64,000 nt of DNA from assembly GCF_900188085.1 (NCBI RefSeq), contig NZ_FZOU01000007.1:208074-272073 (forward strand). Reading direction: 5' to 3'. Below are positions 18,851 through 29,724 of this stretch, piece after piece (positions within the stretch are counted from its first letter, which is position 1; every line of letters begins with the position of its first letter). The notes below the pieces were generated by a model. The model searched no databases and was not told the DNA's origin. It saw only the letters and a program-made list of their open reading frames with translations. The position numbers were made by a program, and so were the translations under genes. The DNA comes from Granulicella rosea (lineage in GTDB: Bacteria > Acidobacteriota > Terriglobia > Terriglobales > Acidobacteriaceae).

Positions 18851-19381
18851 ATGCAGATTTTCCCCCGCACCGGAGCAAGCCGGATCGCTCTCCCATTCGC
18901 CGCAGTGGCCCTCTTCGCGGCAAGCCTCGCCACCCCCCTGCACGCGCAGGCTGGCGGCGCCGGCGGCGGTGGCGGCAAGTCCATCGGGCGCCTGTCCTTC
19001 GGCGGCTCCGACAACAGCGCGCCCAACGTCGCCCGGACGGACCGTCTGCTGCGCGGCCGCGTGCTCGACAAGGACGGAGCCCCGGTCAAAGGCGCATACG
19101 TCTACCTGAAGGAGTACGCGAAGCAGGGCAAGAGCTCCACCCTGAAGACCGTGACGACAGACCAGGACGGCGTCTATCGCTTCGCGCAGCTCGCCACCAA
19201 CCTCGACTCCGAGCTGTGGGCACAGGTGGACGAGAAGCACAAGAGCGAGCAGAAGACCATCAGCTCCTTCGACAACCGGACCGAGGTCGTCATGAACCTG
19301 CACTTTGAAGACCCGGCGAAGGCCGCAGCGCCGGCCAAGACCGAACCGGTCGCGAAGCCAGCCGCAGCCGCCAAACCCTGA
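18851..19381 (+). CDS. Secreted carboxypeptidase-regulatory-like domain protein
   Basis: 176 residues. The signal peptide ends LHAQ at about residue 33. A Gly-rich linker (AGGAGGGGGKS) leads to one carboxypeptidase-regulatory-like Ig fold: LLRGRVLDKDGAPVKGAYVY, VTTDQDGVYRFAQLATNL. The C-terminal tail is Ala/Lys/Pro-rich (PAKAAAPAKTEPVAKPAAAA), low complexity. The same fold stands at the N-terminus of the two TonB receptors in this window. The likely role is a cell-surface or periplasmic beta-sandwich adaptor. Confidence 0.8.
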   Translation: MQIFPRTGASRIALPFAAVALFAASLATPLHAQAGGAGGGGGKSIGRLSFGGSDNSAPNVARTDRLLRGRVLDKDGAPVKGAYVYLKEYAKQGKSSTLKTVTTDQDGVYRFAQLATNLDSELWAQVDEKHKSEQKTISSFDNRTEVVMNLHFEDPAKAAAPAKTEPVAKPAAAAKP

Positions 19382-19387
19382 TCGACG

Positions 19388-19441
19388 GCCAAAACCAATA
19401 CGGGGGTCTCTCCACTCCGCTTCGCTCCGGTCGAGATGACG
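19388..19441. repeat. Dispersed repeat A remnant
   Basis: GCCAAAACCAATACGGGGGT followed by CCGCTTCGCTCCGGTCGAGA and TGACGAG. It shares the CCCCGTATTGG core seen in the element at 13949 and in the one at 25051. The rest of the gap to prfA (19442-19644) shows nothing I can name except the small hairpin CCATCT/AGATGG. Confidence 0.5.
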
Positions 19442-19644
19442 AGCATTCCGAGGGATGCAGGTATACCGCCCCGCATCCTTCGCCTTGGATGTACCATCTA
19501 TGAAGAGATGGTTTCGAGCACAGCAAACCCGGTGAGCACCTCCCGCGTGACGCCCCCGCGTCACGACTTTGCCTAGCTGCGCCCACTCGCGCCTTCTATT
19601 CCCTATTTCCTAAGCTCTATTTCCCTGTTTTCAGGAGAACTGCC

Positions 19645-20721
19645 ATGTTCGACCGCCTATCCCAGATGGAAGCCCGTTACGAGGCGCTCAGCGCCCAGAT
19701 GTCCGACCCCTCGCTGGTCAACGACCAGAAGAAGTTCCAGGCCGTGGCCAAAGAGAGCCGCGACATGGAGCCGATCGTCGAGAAGTATCGCGCTTGGAAG
19801 AAGATCTCCGCCGCCATCGCCGACTCCAAGGCCATGCTCGCCGAAGACGACGCAGACCTCAAAGCCATGGCCGAGGAAGAGCTCGAGATGCTCGAGCCGC
19901 AGCTCGCGCCCATCGAGGAGGAGCTGAAGGTCATGCTCCTGCCCAAGGACCCGAACGACGACAAGAACATCATCATCGAGCTCCGCGCCGGCACGGGCGG
20001 CGACGAGGCGGCGCTCTTCGTCGCCGAGATGTTCCGCGTCTACCTGCGCTTCGCCGAGCAGCACAAGTGGAAGGTGCAGATTCTGTCCGAGTCCGAGTCC
20101 GGCATCGGCAACGGCCTGAAGGACGTGACCGCCATCTTCGAAGGCGACCACGTCTATCGCCAGATGAAGTACGAGTCCGGCGTACATCGCGTGCAGCGCG
20201 TGCCGGCGACCGAGACGCAGGGCCGCGTCCACACCTCCGCCATCACGGTCGCCGTGCTGCCCGAGGCCGAGGAGGTCGACATCAAGATCGAGGCCAAGGA
20301 CCTGCGCATCGACACCTTCTGCTCCTCCGGCCCCGGCGGCCAGTCGGTCAACACGACCTACTCGGCCATCCGCATCACGCACCTGCCGACCAACACGGTC
20401 GTCAGTTGCCAGGACGAGAAGTCGCAGATCAAGAATCGCGAGAAGGCGATGCGCGTGCTGCGCAGCCGCCTGTATGAGGTGGAGGCCGAGCGCGTACACC
20501 AGCTTCAGGCCAAGGAGCGCAAGCAGCAGGTCGGCACCGGCGACCGGTCGGAGAAGATCCGCACCTACAACTTCCCGCAGAACCGCCTGACGGACCACCG
20601 CATCGGCCTGACCAACCACAACCTGAACATGGTGATGGAAGGCCAACTGCAGCCGACCGTCGACGCGTTGATTGCACACAACATCGCCGAACAGATGAAG
20701 GGCGAAGCGGTCCCGGCCTGA
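19645..20721 (+). CDS. prfA: Peptide chain release factor 1
   Basis: 358 residues, the normal length for RF1. The catalytic GGQ lies in [20 protein letters not shown]. The stop-codon recognition tripeptide PxT is present as [12 protein letters not shown], which identifies RF1 (reads UAA and UAG), not RF2. The N-terminal helical domain ([20 protein letters not shown]) and the C-terminal [15 protein letters not shown] are typical. It hydrolyses peptidyl-tRNA at termination on the ribosome. AGGAG lies seven bases before the ATG. It is the only translation gene in the vicinity and probably a single unit. Confidence 0.97.
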   Translation: MFDRLSQMEARYEALSAQMSDPSLVNDQKKFQAVAKESRDMEPIVEKYRAWKKISAAIADSKAMLAEDDADLKAMAEEELEMLEPQLAPIEEELKVMLLPKDPNDDKNIIIELRAGTGGDEAALFVAEMFRVYLRFAEQHKWKVQILSESESGIGNGLKDVTAIFEGDHVYRQMKYESGVHRVQRVPATETQGRVHTSAITVAVLPEAEEVDIKIEAKDLRIDTFCSSGPGGQSVNTTYSAIRITHLPTNTVVSCQDEKSQIKNREKAMRVLRSRLYEVEAERVHQLQAKERKQQVGTGDRSEKIRTYNFPQNRLTDHRIGLTNHNLNMVMEGQLQPTVDALIAHNIAEQMKGEAVPA

Positions 20722-20821
20722 TTCTGAAAATATTTTTTGTGGCGCCTTTTCAGGTACTGACCGGCTGGATCGCCGTTCGCTGCAGATTCGCTACCGTTCG
20801 CTGTAAAAAAGTAACCTTTCG

Positions 20822-20852
20822 CCGCCCCGCGCTTCAACCTTGCGCGGGGCGG
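20822..20852. terminator. Hairpin downstream of prfA
   Basis: An 11-bp GC stem (CCGCCCCGCGC / GCGCGGGGCGG) with a nine-base loop, without a clear T run afterwards. It may end prfA transcription or protect the 3' end. It lies in the 290-base gap before the radical SAM gene, which also holds the AT-rich stretch AAAATATTTTTTG near 20727. Confidence 0.5.
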
Positions 20853-21011
20853 TCGTACGTTAAGGGAGGTTAATGAGGTACACCCGTTTTTCCCGGCGGT
20901 GCATCTTATTTTTATTCAAGTCGAAACATCGAGTTGGGGCCCGCAGAGAGCACTGTTTCGATAGCGCACGTTGGCAGATTTTCAGCATCACGCTCAGGAG
21001 AGAAACATTCC

Positions 21012-23150
<2,139 letters not shown>

Positions 23151-23510
23151 GCCCGTACACGGTCTACCAATGCGGCGGGAGCACCACTCCCGCCGCGTTA
23201 TCGTTTTATGGTAGAAATGACAACCGGGGTTGCGGCAGAAGGCTTCGTCCGCACCGGAAACCGCATGTGAACCCCTGTATTGTCTTAGGCTTTTCTGGCG
23301 ATAAGCAAAGGATTACCGGTAACGGAAAAGCCGTCTACCAGTGGTAATATGTTCCTAATCGCGCAGATATGATTTTCGGTATCGGTATTCGACAACCCCT
23401 AGCCAATGACGCCTCGCTGCCTTTACAATGAGGAAAAGCTGGGACAAATTGAACGACTGAACAACCGTCCGAGTGACGCGCCTTTTTCCCAATAGGAGAA
23501 CTTTCGCCCA
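23151..23510. other. 360-base intergenic region between radical SAM and TPR lipoprotein genes
   Basis: It opens with a terminator (next entry). The remainder is unusually AT-rich for this genome, with short repeats such as GGTATCGGTATTCG and ATTACCGGTAACGG. It probably holds the promoter of the TPR lipoprotein gene, but I cannot pick a convincing -35/-10 pair. No ORF or RNA gene is supported. AGGAGAA lies before the downstream ATG. Confidence 0.5.
23172..23206 (+). terminator. Intrinsic terminator of the radical SAM gene
   Basis: A ten-bp perfect stem GCGGCGGGAG / CTCCCGCCGC with a five-base loop, followed by GTTATCGTTTT. Position and T-rich tail fit Rho-independent termination of the upstream gene. 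Confidence 0.75.
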
Positions 23511-24356
23511 ATGAAATTGACTGCACGAATTCCGGTGACTGCGGCGCTCCTCGCCCTGGCGCTGACCACTGCCACCGGGTGCAACAAGCTGAAGGCTCGC
23601 GATCAACTGACCAAAGGCGTCCAGGCCTTCAAGAACGCGCAGTACGAGGAAGCGGTCAACCACTTCCAGACTGCCATCCAACTGGACCCCGACTACGAGA
23701 ACGCCAAGCTCTACTTGGCAACCGCGTATAGCTACCAGGTGATCCCGAACCTCGACAGCCCGGAAAACCTGAAGGTCGCACAGAAGGCGACCGACGGCTT
23801 CATGGAGATTCTGGCGAAGGACCCCAGCAACATCACGGCGCTCAAGCAGATCGCCTCCATCGACCGCAACACCAAGAAGCTCGACGCCGCCAAGGAGTAC
23901 GAGAAGAAGGTGATCGCGCTCGATCCGAACGACGCCGAAGCGTTCTACACCATCGGCGTGGTCGACTGGATGCAGGCTTACAAGAACGCCACGACCATCC
24001 TCGCGCAGGATAAATCCAAGGCGGACGGCAACGGCCTGACCGACGACGGTAACGGCAACATCAAGAAGAGCAAGGACGCCTGCGATAAGCTGACCGCGCA
24101 GAATGCGCCTCTGGTCGCCGAAGGTCTGGACTATCTGCAGAAGGCCGTCGCGATCAACCCGACCTACGATGAGGCGATGCAGTACCTGAACCTCACCTGG
24201 CGCCGCAAGGCCGACCTCGAATGCACCGACGACGCGGCCCGCAAGTCCGACCTCGCCAAGGCGGATGAGTGGACCCAGAAGGCGATGGGCGCACGCAAGG
24301 AAAACGAGAAGAAGAAGGAAGCCAAGCTGGGCGGCGGTATCGACACCAGCAAGTAG
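23511..24356 (+). CDS. TPR-repeat lipoprotein
   Basis: 281 residues. An N-terminal lipoprotein signal has the lipobox TATGC (Cys at about residue 25). Three to four tetratricopeptide-like units follow: QLTKGVQAFKNAQYEEAVNH, FQTAIQLDPDYENAKLYLAT, EYEKKVIALDPNDAEAFYTI and YLQKAVAINPTYDEAMQYLN. A spacer rich in Gly/Asp/Asn (ADGNGLTDDGNGN) interrupts the repeats. The C-terminus is Lys/Glu-rich. It likely acts as a membrane-anchored periplasmic scaffold. AGGAGAA lies upstream of the ATG, and a strong terminator follows. Confidence 0.88.
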   Translation: MKLTARIPVTAALLALALTTATGCNKLKARDQLTKGVQAFKNAQYEEAVNHFQTAIQLDPDYENAKLYLATAYSYQVIPNLDSPENLKVAQKATDGFMEILAKDPSNITALKQIASIDRNTKKLDAAKEYEKKVIALDPNDAEAFYTIGVVDWMQAYKNATTILAQDKSKADGNGLTDDGNGNIKKSKDACDKLTAQNAPLVAEGLDYLQKAVAINPTYDEAMQYLNLTWRRKADLECTDDAARKSDLAKADEWTQKAMGARKENEKKKEAKLGGGIDTSK

Positions 24357-24375
24357 CTTTCACCGCAGTCGATCG

Positions 24376-24411
24376 GCAAAGAGCCTCCCTGAGTGGAGGC
24401 TCTTTGCTTTT
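24376..24411 (+). terminator. Intrinsic terminator of the TPR lipoprotein gene
   Basis: A 13-bp perfect stem GCAAAGAGCCTCC / GGAGGCTCTTTGC with loop CTGAGT and then TTTTG. It overlaps the region just upstream of the next gene's ribosome-binding site. Confidence 0.88.
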
Positions 24412-24428
24412 GCCTCAAGAGGACCGCC

Positions 24429-25016
24429 ATGCCCATCCCCGTCGCCCCGGAATCCCAGTGGTTCGAGCCGCAGGAACTCCGCCGCCTCTTCGCCGCTGGC
24501 GAAGCCATCTTCCTGGTCGACGCAGCCCGGCTGCAGGAGTTTCGCGGCGACTCCGACCGCCCGCTGCTGAACGACCTGCTTCCCGGCGCGGCGCGCGGCG
24601 CACGCTGGTACGCCGAAGGCGCCATTGTGCCCGCCTTCGGCGTCGAGCGCGGCTTCTACACCGTGCTGGTGCGTTCCACCGAGACCGAGGGCGCGATGAC
24701 GCCCCTCTCGCACATCGCCTTCTCCACGGGCTTCGTGCTGGGCACCGAGACCGGCGAGTTGCTCGTCGCGAACGCGGAGCGGCTTGAGAACTGGCAATCC
24801 GAGGGCGCGCGCATCGTGCTGGACGGCCAGGACGCGGGTGAGCGGCGCGGCGTGCGGGTTGCGCCAGGATGGTACGGGGTCACCGTCGTCGCAGGCATCC
24901 GCGACAACGACGAAAGCGGGGATGAGGAGTGGGTGGTGTGCTTCCTGCTGGAGCCCCAGGCGGAGCAGCCGGAGTTCTTCGCGGATACGAAGAAGTCGCT
25001 GAATGTGTTTGGGTGA
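24429..25016 (+). CDS. Hypothetical cytoplasmic protein
   Basis: 195 residues from the ATG at 24429, with AAGAGGA upstream. There is no signal peptide. Segments such as FEPQELRRLFAAGEAIFLVD and GWYGVTVVAGIRDND...EWVVCFLLEP suggest an alpha/beta fold. I do not recognise the family. It follows a strong terminator, so its promoter must lie inside or just after that hairpin, or it depends on read-through. Confidence 0.65.
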   Translation: MPIPVAPESQWFEPQELRRLFAAGEAIFLVDAARLQEFRGDSDRPLLNDLLPGAARGARWYAEGAIVPAFGVERGFYTVLVRSTETEGAMTPLSHIAFSTGFVLGTETGELLVANAERLENWQSEGARIVLDGQDAGERRGVRVAPGWYGVTVVAGIRDNDESGDEEWVVCFLLEPQAEQPEFFADTKKSLNVFG

Positions 25017-25050
25017 CCTTCTCGCCTTCTTCAAACCACCCACAGAAGCT

Positions 25051-25216
25051 CGTCATCCTGAGCGGAGCGAAGGACCCCTGTATTGGTTCTTCGCTTGTGA
25101 TAGCAGAAGTGATTGTGCGAGCGAACAGCAGATTCCCTTCGGGAATGACAAACAAAAAGAGCGAAGACAGATGCAGGGGTTCTTCCCCTTCGACTATGCT
25201 CAGGATCAGAATGACG
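25051..25216. repeat. Dispersed repeat A, paired arms
   Basis: CGTCATCCTGAGCGGAGCGA...AGGACCCCTGTATTGG and a distant inverted partner (CTTCGACTATGCTCAGGATC...ATGACG) enclose about 110 bases of non-coding sequence. It lies between two convergent genes. Confidence 0.7.
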
Positions 25217-25235
25217 CACAGTAGTGGCGGGCGCA

Positions 25236-25271
25236 AAGGAAAACCCCACATCTCAGAAGCGAGATGCGGGG
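25236..25271 (-). terminator. Intrinsic terminator of fabF
   Basis: On the minus strand CCCCGCATCTC / GAGATGTGGGG (one mismatch) with a six-base loop is followed by TTTTCCTTT. It lies about 22 bases after the fabF stop codon. Confidence 0.78.
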
Positions 25272-25293
25272 CACCCGGTGTATTGCCGATCCT

Positions 25294-26553
25294 TTATTCG
25301 CCGGTCCAGCGTTTGAAGACGAGCGAGCCGTTCGTTCCGCCGAACCCGAAAGAATTCGACAGGGCATAGTCGATCTTCGCGGCGACCGGCTTGTTCGGAA
25401 CGTAGTTCAGGCGGCACTCCGGATCGAGTTCCACGATGTTCATCGTCGGGGGCGCGATCTGGTGCAGCATGGCCATCAGGGTGATGCCGGCTTCGAGCCC
25501 GCCCGCGCCGCCGAGCAGGTGCCCGGTCATCGACTTGGTGGAGCTAACCAGCAGCGTCTGATTCAGCGCGCGTTCGCCAAAGACATTCTCGATCGCCTTC
25601 GACTCCAGCGCGTCGCCCAGCGGGGTGGACGTGGCATGGGCGTTGACGTAGTCGATCTGGTCGGGCGAGATGCCAGCGACCTTCAGCGCCGCGTTCATGG
25701 CGCGGAAGCAGCCCTCGCCCTCGGGCGCCATGCCGGTCATGTGGAAGGCGTCGGCCGACATGCCATAGCCGATCACCTCGCCGAGAATGTTTGCCCCGCG
25801 CGCCTTTGCGAACTCCAGCTCTTCGAGGATCAGGATGCCCGCGCCTTCGCCCACGACGAAGCCGTCGCGATCCTTGTCGAACGGGCGACAGGCGTGCTCG
25901 GGGTCTTCGTTGCGCGTCGAAAGCGCCTTCATGGCGGCGAATCCGCCGACGCCCATGGGCGTGATGGCGGCTTCGGTGCCTCCGGCGATCATCGCATCCG
26001 CGTCGCCGCGCTGGATGATCCGGAAGGCGTCGCCGATGGAGTGCGCCGATGAGGTGCAGGCAGTCGCGGTGGCCTCGTTCGGCCCGCGCGCGCGGTACTT
26101 GATGCTGACGTGGCCGGCCGCGAGGTTCACGATCGAGCCCGGGATGAAGAACGGCGAGATCTTGCGCGGTCCGCCGGCCAGCATATTCGAGTGCTCGCGT
26201 TCGATCACGTCGAAGCCGCCGATGCCCGAGCCGATGTGGACGCCGACGCGATCCTGATTGGTCTCGTCGACGACCAGGCCGGAGTGGGCCATCGCCTCGG
26301 CCGAGGCGGCCAGCGCGAAATGGATGAAGCGTCCCATCTTCCGGGACTCCTTTTTGTCGACAAAAAGGAGCGGGTCAAAGTCCTTGACCTCCGCGGCGAA
26401 GCGGACAGGATGGCCGGTGAGATCGAAGGCCTTGATCTCCGCCATGCCGCTCCTGCCCGCCAGAAGACCCTCCCAGACTTCGGGCGCGGTCTTCCCGACC
26501 CCACAGATGAGGCCAATTCCAGTCACTACAACCCTGCGCTTCGGTTCCGACAT
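25294..26553 (-). CDS. fabF: Beta-ketoacyl-ACP synthase II
   Basis: A 419-residue condensing enzyme of fatty acid elongation. The catalytic triad is Cys166 (ATACTSSAHS), His in NAHATSTPLGD (about 305) and His in STKSMTGHLLGGAGG (about 340). It condenses malonyl-ACP with acyl-ACP in the cytoplasm. It lies six bases after acpP, the classical acpP-fabF order. The coding sequence contains a perfect 24-base palindrome at 26347-26370. Confidence 0.97.
   Translation of the reverse strand: MSEPKRRVVVTGIGLICGVGKTAPEVWEGLLAGRSGMAEIKAFDLTGHPVRFAAEVKDFDPLLFVDKKESRKMGRFIHFALAASAEAMAHSGLVVDETNQDRVGVHIGSGIGGFDVIEREHSNMLAGGPRKISPFFIPGSIVNLAAGHVSIKYRARGPNEATATACTSSAHSIGDAFRIIQRGDADAMIAGGTEAAITPMGVGGFAAMKALSTRNEDPEHACRPFDKDRDGFVVGEGAGILILEELEFAKARGANILGEVIGYGMSADAFHMTGMAPEGEGCFRAMNAALKVAGISPDQIDYVNAHATSTPLGDALESKAIENVFGERALNQTLLVSSTKSMTGHLLGGAGGLEAGITLMAMLHQIAPPTMNIVELDPECRLNYVPNKPVAAKIDYALSNSFGFGGTNGSLVFKRWTGE
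26347..26370. repeat. Perfect 24-base palindrome inside fabF
   Basis: CTCCTTTTTGTC followed by its exact complement GACAAAAAGGAG, at codons for LLFVDKKE. Its symmetry is complete and it would form a strong hairpin in the mRNA. Confidence 0.85.
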
Positions 26554-26559
26554 CGGGGC

Positions 26560-26802
26560 TTACTTGCCTTTCTGGTTCTTTTCGATGTAATCGACGGCGT
26601 CCTTGACGGTCTTGATCTTCTCGGCGTCTTCGTCGGGGATCTGAATGTCGAAGGCCTCTTCGAACTGCATTACCAGTTCGACGACGTCGAGCGAATCTGC
26701 GCCCAGGTCTTCCTGAAAGCTGGCGCCCGGCGTAACCTCGGCCTCATCCACCTGAAGCTGCTCGACAATAATCTGTTTGACCTTCTCGTCTACTGCTGCC
26801 AT
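26560..26802 (-). CDS. acpP: Acyl carrier protein
   Basis: 80 residues from [17 protein letters not shown] lies nine bases upstream of this ATG, which favours it over the ATG nine codons earlier. The phosphopantetheine attachment Ser37 lies in [10 protein letters not shown]. The protein is strongly acidic, as is typical. It carries growing acyl chains for FabF and other fatty acid enzymes. It is co-transcribed with fabF; no fabD or fabG adjoins. Confidence 0.96.
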   Translation of the reverse strand: MAAVDEKVKQIIVEQLQVDEAEVTPGASFQEDLGADSLDVVELVMQFEEAFDIQIPDEDAEKIKTVKDAVDYIEKNQKGK

Positions 26803-27073
26803 GTCCGTCTTCTCCTGTGTCTTACTCAAACTTTGGACCGCACCACCCGCGCTTCCGGTTTCTTCAGAATACGCCTTGTTCAGCGCCTCTGGCGGTCATG
26901 TCCCAAAGGTGAGGATATCGGCCACGCTGCGCTGTGTAAAGCCGGACAGGTCAATTTGGGCCGAAACCGGGACGAATGCGTTCAAAATAGCAACCCGCGA
27001 TGAAAATCTGGTTCTCCACCGCTGGAAGACGCGTCCAATGCATATTGGCTTTCGGCCCGAAGGAGACCTTACG

Positions 27074-27883
27074 TTGCGCGCAGAAGACTGGTGGAGACTC
27101 GACAAGGTTGCGGCGATGACGCCGCTGGCGCTCGGACTTGTGCTTGGGCTGACCGCACTGGCGCAGGGCGAGCCGCCCAAGGCCGCGCGTGGCGATGAGC
27201 CGCCTCCGCCCAGGGCCGCCAATGCGAAGCCGTGCCCAGCCAGCGGCGAACCGCGCAGGTTTGCCGACGGCGCACATCCGGCGGTTGAGGTCGTCGTGAA
27301 GATGGATGTCGACGTGGACGGCGCGCCGAACGCCTATGGCCCGCCGGGCAAAAAGGCGCTCGACATCGAGAAGCACGCTCACTCGCCGAAGGACAGCGAG
27401 CACCCCGGCGCGGTCGTCGGCTACATGACCGAGTACGAGGGCGGACCGCCGACCGTGCAGGGCAAGAACGATCCCTACCCCGGCTACTACGTCTCGCAGA
27501 CCGACTTCGCCGATAAGGACAACAAGCGCATGGAAGACCCGCGCCGGTATGTCGACGCGACGAAGATCAACTACGTCGTGCAAGGCCGCGTGGCGCGGAC
27601 GAGCGGCGTGACCATGGGCGACTTCGCCACGGTGTATAGCTGCCGGACGGGCAAGAGCGTCTACGCGATCGTCGCCGATTCGGGCAACGAGAGCGGCGCG
27701 GAGGGCTCGCTGGCGCTGGTGAAGGCGCTGGGTTACCGCGCGAACGACGGCATCGACGACTCGGTCGACGACAAGGAGATCGTGGTGCGTTACTACCCGA
27801 ACTCCAACCCGCAGAAGACGTTCTTCAAGTCGCAGGCGGAGATCGATGCGGCGGCGAAGAAGCTGGGACTGACGAAGTACTGA
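27074..27883 (+). CDS. Secreted GH75-like chitosanase family protein
   Basis: About 269 residues starting at TTG 27074, which has AAGGAG at an ideal eight-base spacing; ATGs at 27038 and 27116 are alternatives. A signal-like hydrophobic stretch MTPLALGLVLGLTALAQG follows. The mature region has KMDVDVDGAPNAYGPP, DPYPGYYVSQTDFADKD, TKINYVVQGR, GDFATVY and YAIVADSGNESGAEGSLAL. The pattern (acidic DxDG start, YVSQT, IVADxG, GAEGS) fits family 75 glycoside hydrolases (endo-chitosanases). The catalytic acids would be in the VDVDG and ADSG...GAEGS segments. Confidence 0.75.
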   Translation: MRAEDWWRLDKVAAMTPLALGLVLGLTALAQGEPPKAARGDEPPPPRAANAKPCPASGEPRRFADGAHPAVEVVVKMDVDVDGAPNAYGPPGKKALDIEKHAHSPKDSEHPGAVVGYMTEYEGGPPTVQGKNDPYPGYYVSQTDFADKDNKRMEDPRRYVDATKINYVVQGRVARTSGVTMGDFATVYSCRTGKSVYAIVADSGNESGAEGSLALVKALGYRANDGIDDSVDDKEIVVRYYPNSNPQKTFFKSQAEIDAAAKKLGLTKY

Positions 27884-27909
27884 ACTTGCATGGACCCGCC
27901 AATACGGCT

Positions 27910-28006
27910 TGTCATCCTGAGCGGAGCGAAGGACCTGCTTTCTGGGGTTGCATGGAGACATCCGGGGGCCCCTCAAGCAGATCCTTCGCTACGCTCAGGA
28001 TGACAG
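27910..28006. repeat. Dispersed repeat A, paired arms
   Basis: TGTCATCCTGAGCGGAGCGA and the inverse TTCGCTACGCTCAGGATGAC, with a loop of about 50 bases, between two convergent genes. Confidence 0.8.
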
Positions 28007-28060
28007 GCGTTTGCTGGTACGAAGACGCTCTGGTGAGACGAAGCTCTGGTGAAACGAAGC

Positions 28061-28681
28061 TCAGTGATTCACCACCGTCACGGCCCGACCTACATACCGC
28101 TCGCTCTCGATCTGATCCACCAGAAAATTCGCCAGGTCGGCGCGGTTGATCGAGTGGCCCGTCACGCCGGGCGCCAGCACCTTCACGTCGCCGGTGGCGG
28201 GTTCGTCCTTCAGGATCGGCGGCCGGGCGATGGTGTAGTTCAGGCCGCTGGCGCGCACGATGGCTTCCATGTTCGCCTTGTCGGGCGTCGAACCGCGCAG
28301 GAAGGTCGTCATCAGCAGAAAGCGGTACCAGAACGGCGCCTGCGCGCGGCTGTCGCCGAGGCCCATCATCGAGACGACGATCAACCGGCGCACCCCCTCG
28401 GTCTGCATGGCCGAGACGATGTTCCGCACCGACGTGCTCTCGAGCGTCGTCGCCTTGTAGGGCGTCGTACCGCCGATGGCCTCGACGACCGCCTGCTGCC
28501 CGCGCATGGCGGCCTGCACGTCGGCTGAACGCGTCGCGTCTCCAGCGACCACGCGCACGCCGGGCTTCGTGAACTTCGCCGGATCGCGCACCAGCACGGT
28601 CACCTCGTGCCCTTTGGCCAGCGCCGCGTCGACGACGAGGCCGCCGGTCTTGCCCGTTGCTCCGAATACCAGAAGCCTCAT
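28061..28681 (-). CDS. NAD(P)-binding oxidoreductase (atypical SDR, NmrA-like)
   Basis: 206 residues with the Rossmann start MRLLVFGATGKTGGLVVDAA. Further segments VTVLVRDPAKF, VVAGDATRSADVQAAM and YTIARPPILKDEP follow the pattern of the SDR_a5 / NAD(P)H-binding family (YhfK- or flavin reductase-like). The catalytic YxxxK of classical SDRs is absent. It is probably a nucleotide-binding redox or sensor protein. The next gene upstream on the same strand (a cupin) ends 13 bases before its start. Confidence 0.85.
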   Translation of the reverse strand: MRLLVFGATGKTGGLVVDAALAKGHEVTVLVRDPAKFTKPGVRVVAGDATRSADVQAAMRGQQAVVEAIGGTTPYKATTLESTSVRNIVSAMQTEGVRRLIVVSMMGLGDSRAQAPFWYRFLLMTTFLRGSTPDKANMEAIVRASGLNYTIARPPILKDEPATGDVKVLAPGVTGHSINRADLANFLVDQIESERYVGRAVTVVNH

Positions 28682-28694
28682 ACCGCCTCCTGTG

Positions 28695-29231
28695 TCACGC
28701 CTGCTTCAACAGCTCCGTCCTGTACTTCGGCGCCAGCGCCTCGGCCTTCGCGCGGAACGCTGCCTGCTCGGTCTCGCTCAGCTTCGGCGGAGGCGTCGTG
28801 CGCGTGGCGACGGGGACGCCGACCTCGGCGAAGAACTCCTCCTGCCCGGCGGGCGAGCAGATGCAGAGCAGCCGCACATCCTGACCGCTTTCGTTGTGGA
28901 ACTGGTGCGGCGCATTGGCCGGAATGTGGACGGTCTGGCCTGCCTTCACGGTCGTCTTCTCGCCCCGGAAGGTCGCGACCATCTCGCCTTCGAGCAGGAT
29001 GAAACTCTCCTCGAAGTCGTGCCGGTGCGGAGGCGGTCCGCCGCCGGGCGGGATGTGCATGTCGATGAGGCAGAAGCGCCCGGCCGTGTCTCTGCCGTTG
29101 AGCAAGACCGTGTAGGTGTCGCCCACCAGGCCGATGTGCGCGAGACCGGGCTTGTCGGCGAAGGCCAGCGCAAGGCCGCGGGCAAGGTCGTCGGATGGAA
29201 GCGGGGTGAACGGTGAATCGTGTTCGGCCAT
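28695..29231 (-). CDS. Cupin-domain protein
   Basis: 178 residues with a single cupin barrel: motif 1 [16 protein letters not shown] (two His, Glu) and motif 2 [14 protein letters not shown] (His). A C-terminal helical tail follows ([19 protein letters not shown]). The metal site is complete, suggesting a metalloenzyme or sugar-/small-molecule-binding protein. It precedes the NAD(P)-binding protein in a probable two-gene operon. Confidence 0.82.
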   Translation of the reverse strand: MAEHDSPFTPLPSDDLARGLALAFADKPGLAHIGLVGDTYTVLLNGRDTAGRFCLIDMHIPPGGGPPPHRHDFEESFILLEGEMVATFRGEKTTVKAGQTVHIPANAPHQFHNESGQDVRLLCICSPAGQEEFFAEVGVPVATRTTPPPKLSETEQAAFRAKAEALAPKYRTELLKQA

Positions 29232-29328
29232 ATTGCTCCTCTCGCACTCTTCCGGTTCAGATGCGCTCTGCCCATTGCAGGCCGCTTTACTTTGGCTTCA
29301 AGCTAACATCGATACAGGAGATACAGCC

Positions 29329-29724
29329 ATGGAAATTCGCCGCAACGGCTCACAGCCCTCGAACAAAGGCCCCGCCGACTGGTTCACCGGCGCGGTGCGG
29401 ATCGACCAGCCGTTTCAGGGTACGGGCGAGGCGCGGGTCAGCGGCGCCATCGTCACCTTCGAACCCGGCGCGCGCACGGCCTGGCACACGCATCCGCTGG
29501 GACAGACCCTGATCGTCACGGCGGGCCTGGGCCGGGCGCAGCGCGAGGGTGGACCGATCGAAGAGATCCGCCCCGGCGACGTCATCTGGTTCGCGCCGGC
29601 GGAGAAGCACTGGCACGGCGCGACCGCCACAACCGGCGTCACCCACATCGCCATCAACGAAAAGCTCGACGGCAAGGCGGTCGACTGGCTGGAGCATGTG
29701 ACCGATGAACAGTACGGCGCCTGA
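29329..29724 (+). CDS. Manganese bicupin hydroxynitrile lyase homologue
   Basis: 131 residues from the ATG at 29329, with CAGGAG eight bases upstream. The sequence follows the acidobacterial cupin hydroxynitrile lyases (Granulicella tundricola GtHNL, Acidobacterium capsulatum AcHNL), which make or cleave (R)-mandelonitrile. The four Mn ligands of that family are present at identical positions: His53, His55, Gln59 and His94 ([20 protein letters not shown]). The length is identical as well. The natural substrate of these enzymes is unknown. The stop overlaps the start of the downstream 295-aa gene by 20 bases, so the two are translationally coupled. Confidence 0.9.
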   Translation: MEIRRNGSQPSNKGPADWFTGAVRIDQPFQGTGEARVSGAIVTFEPGARTAWHTHPLGQTLIVTAGLGRAQREGGPIEEIRPGDVIWFAPAEKHWHGATATTGVTHIAINEKLDGKAVDWLEHVTDEQYGA

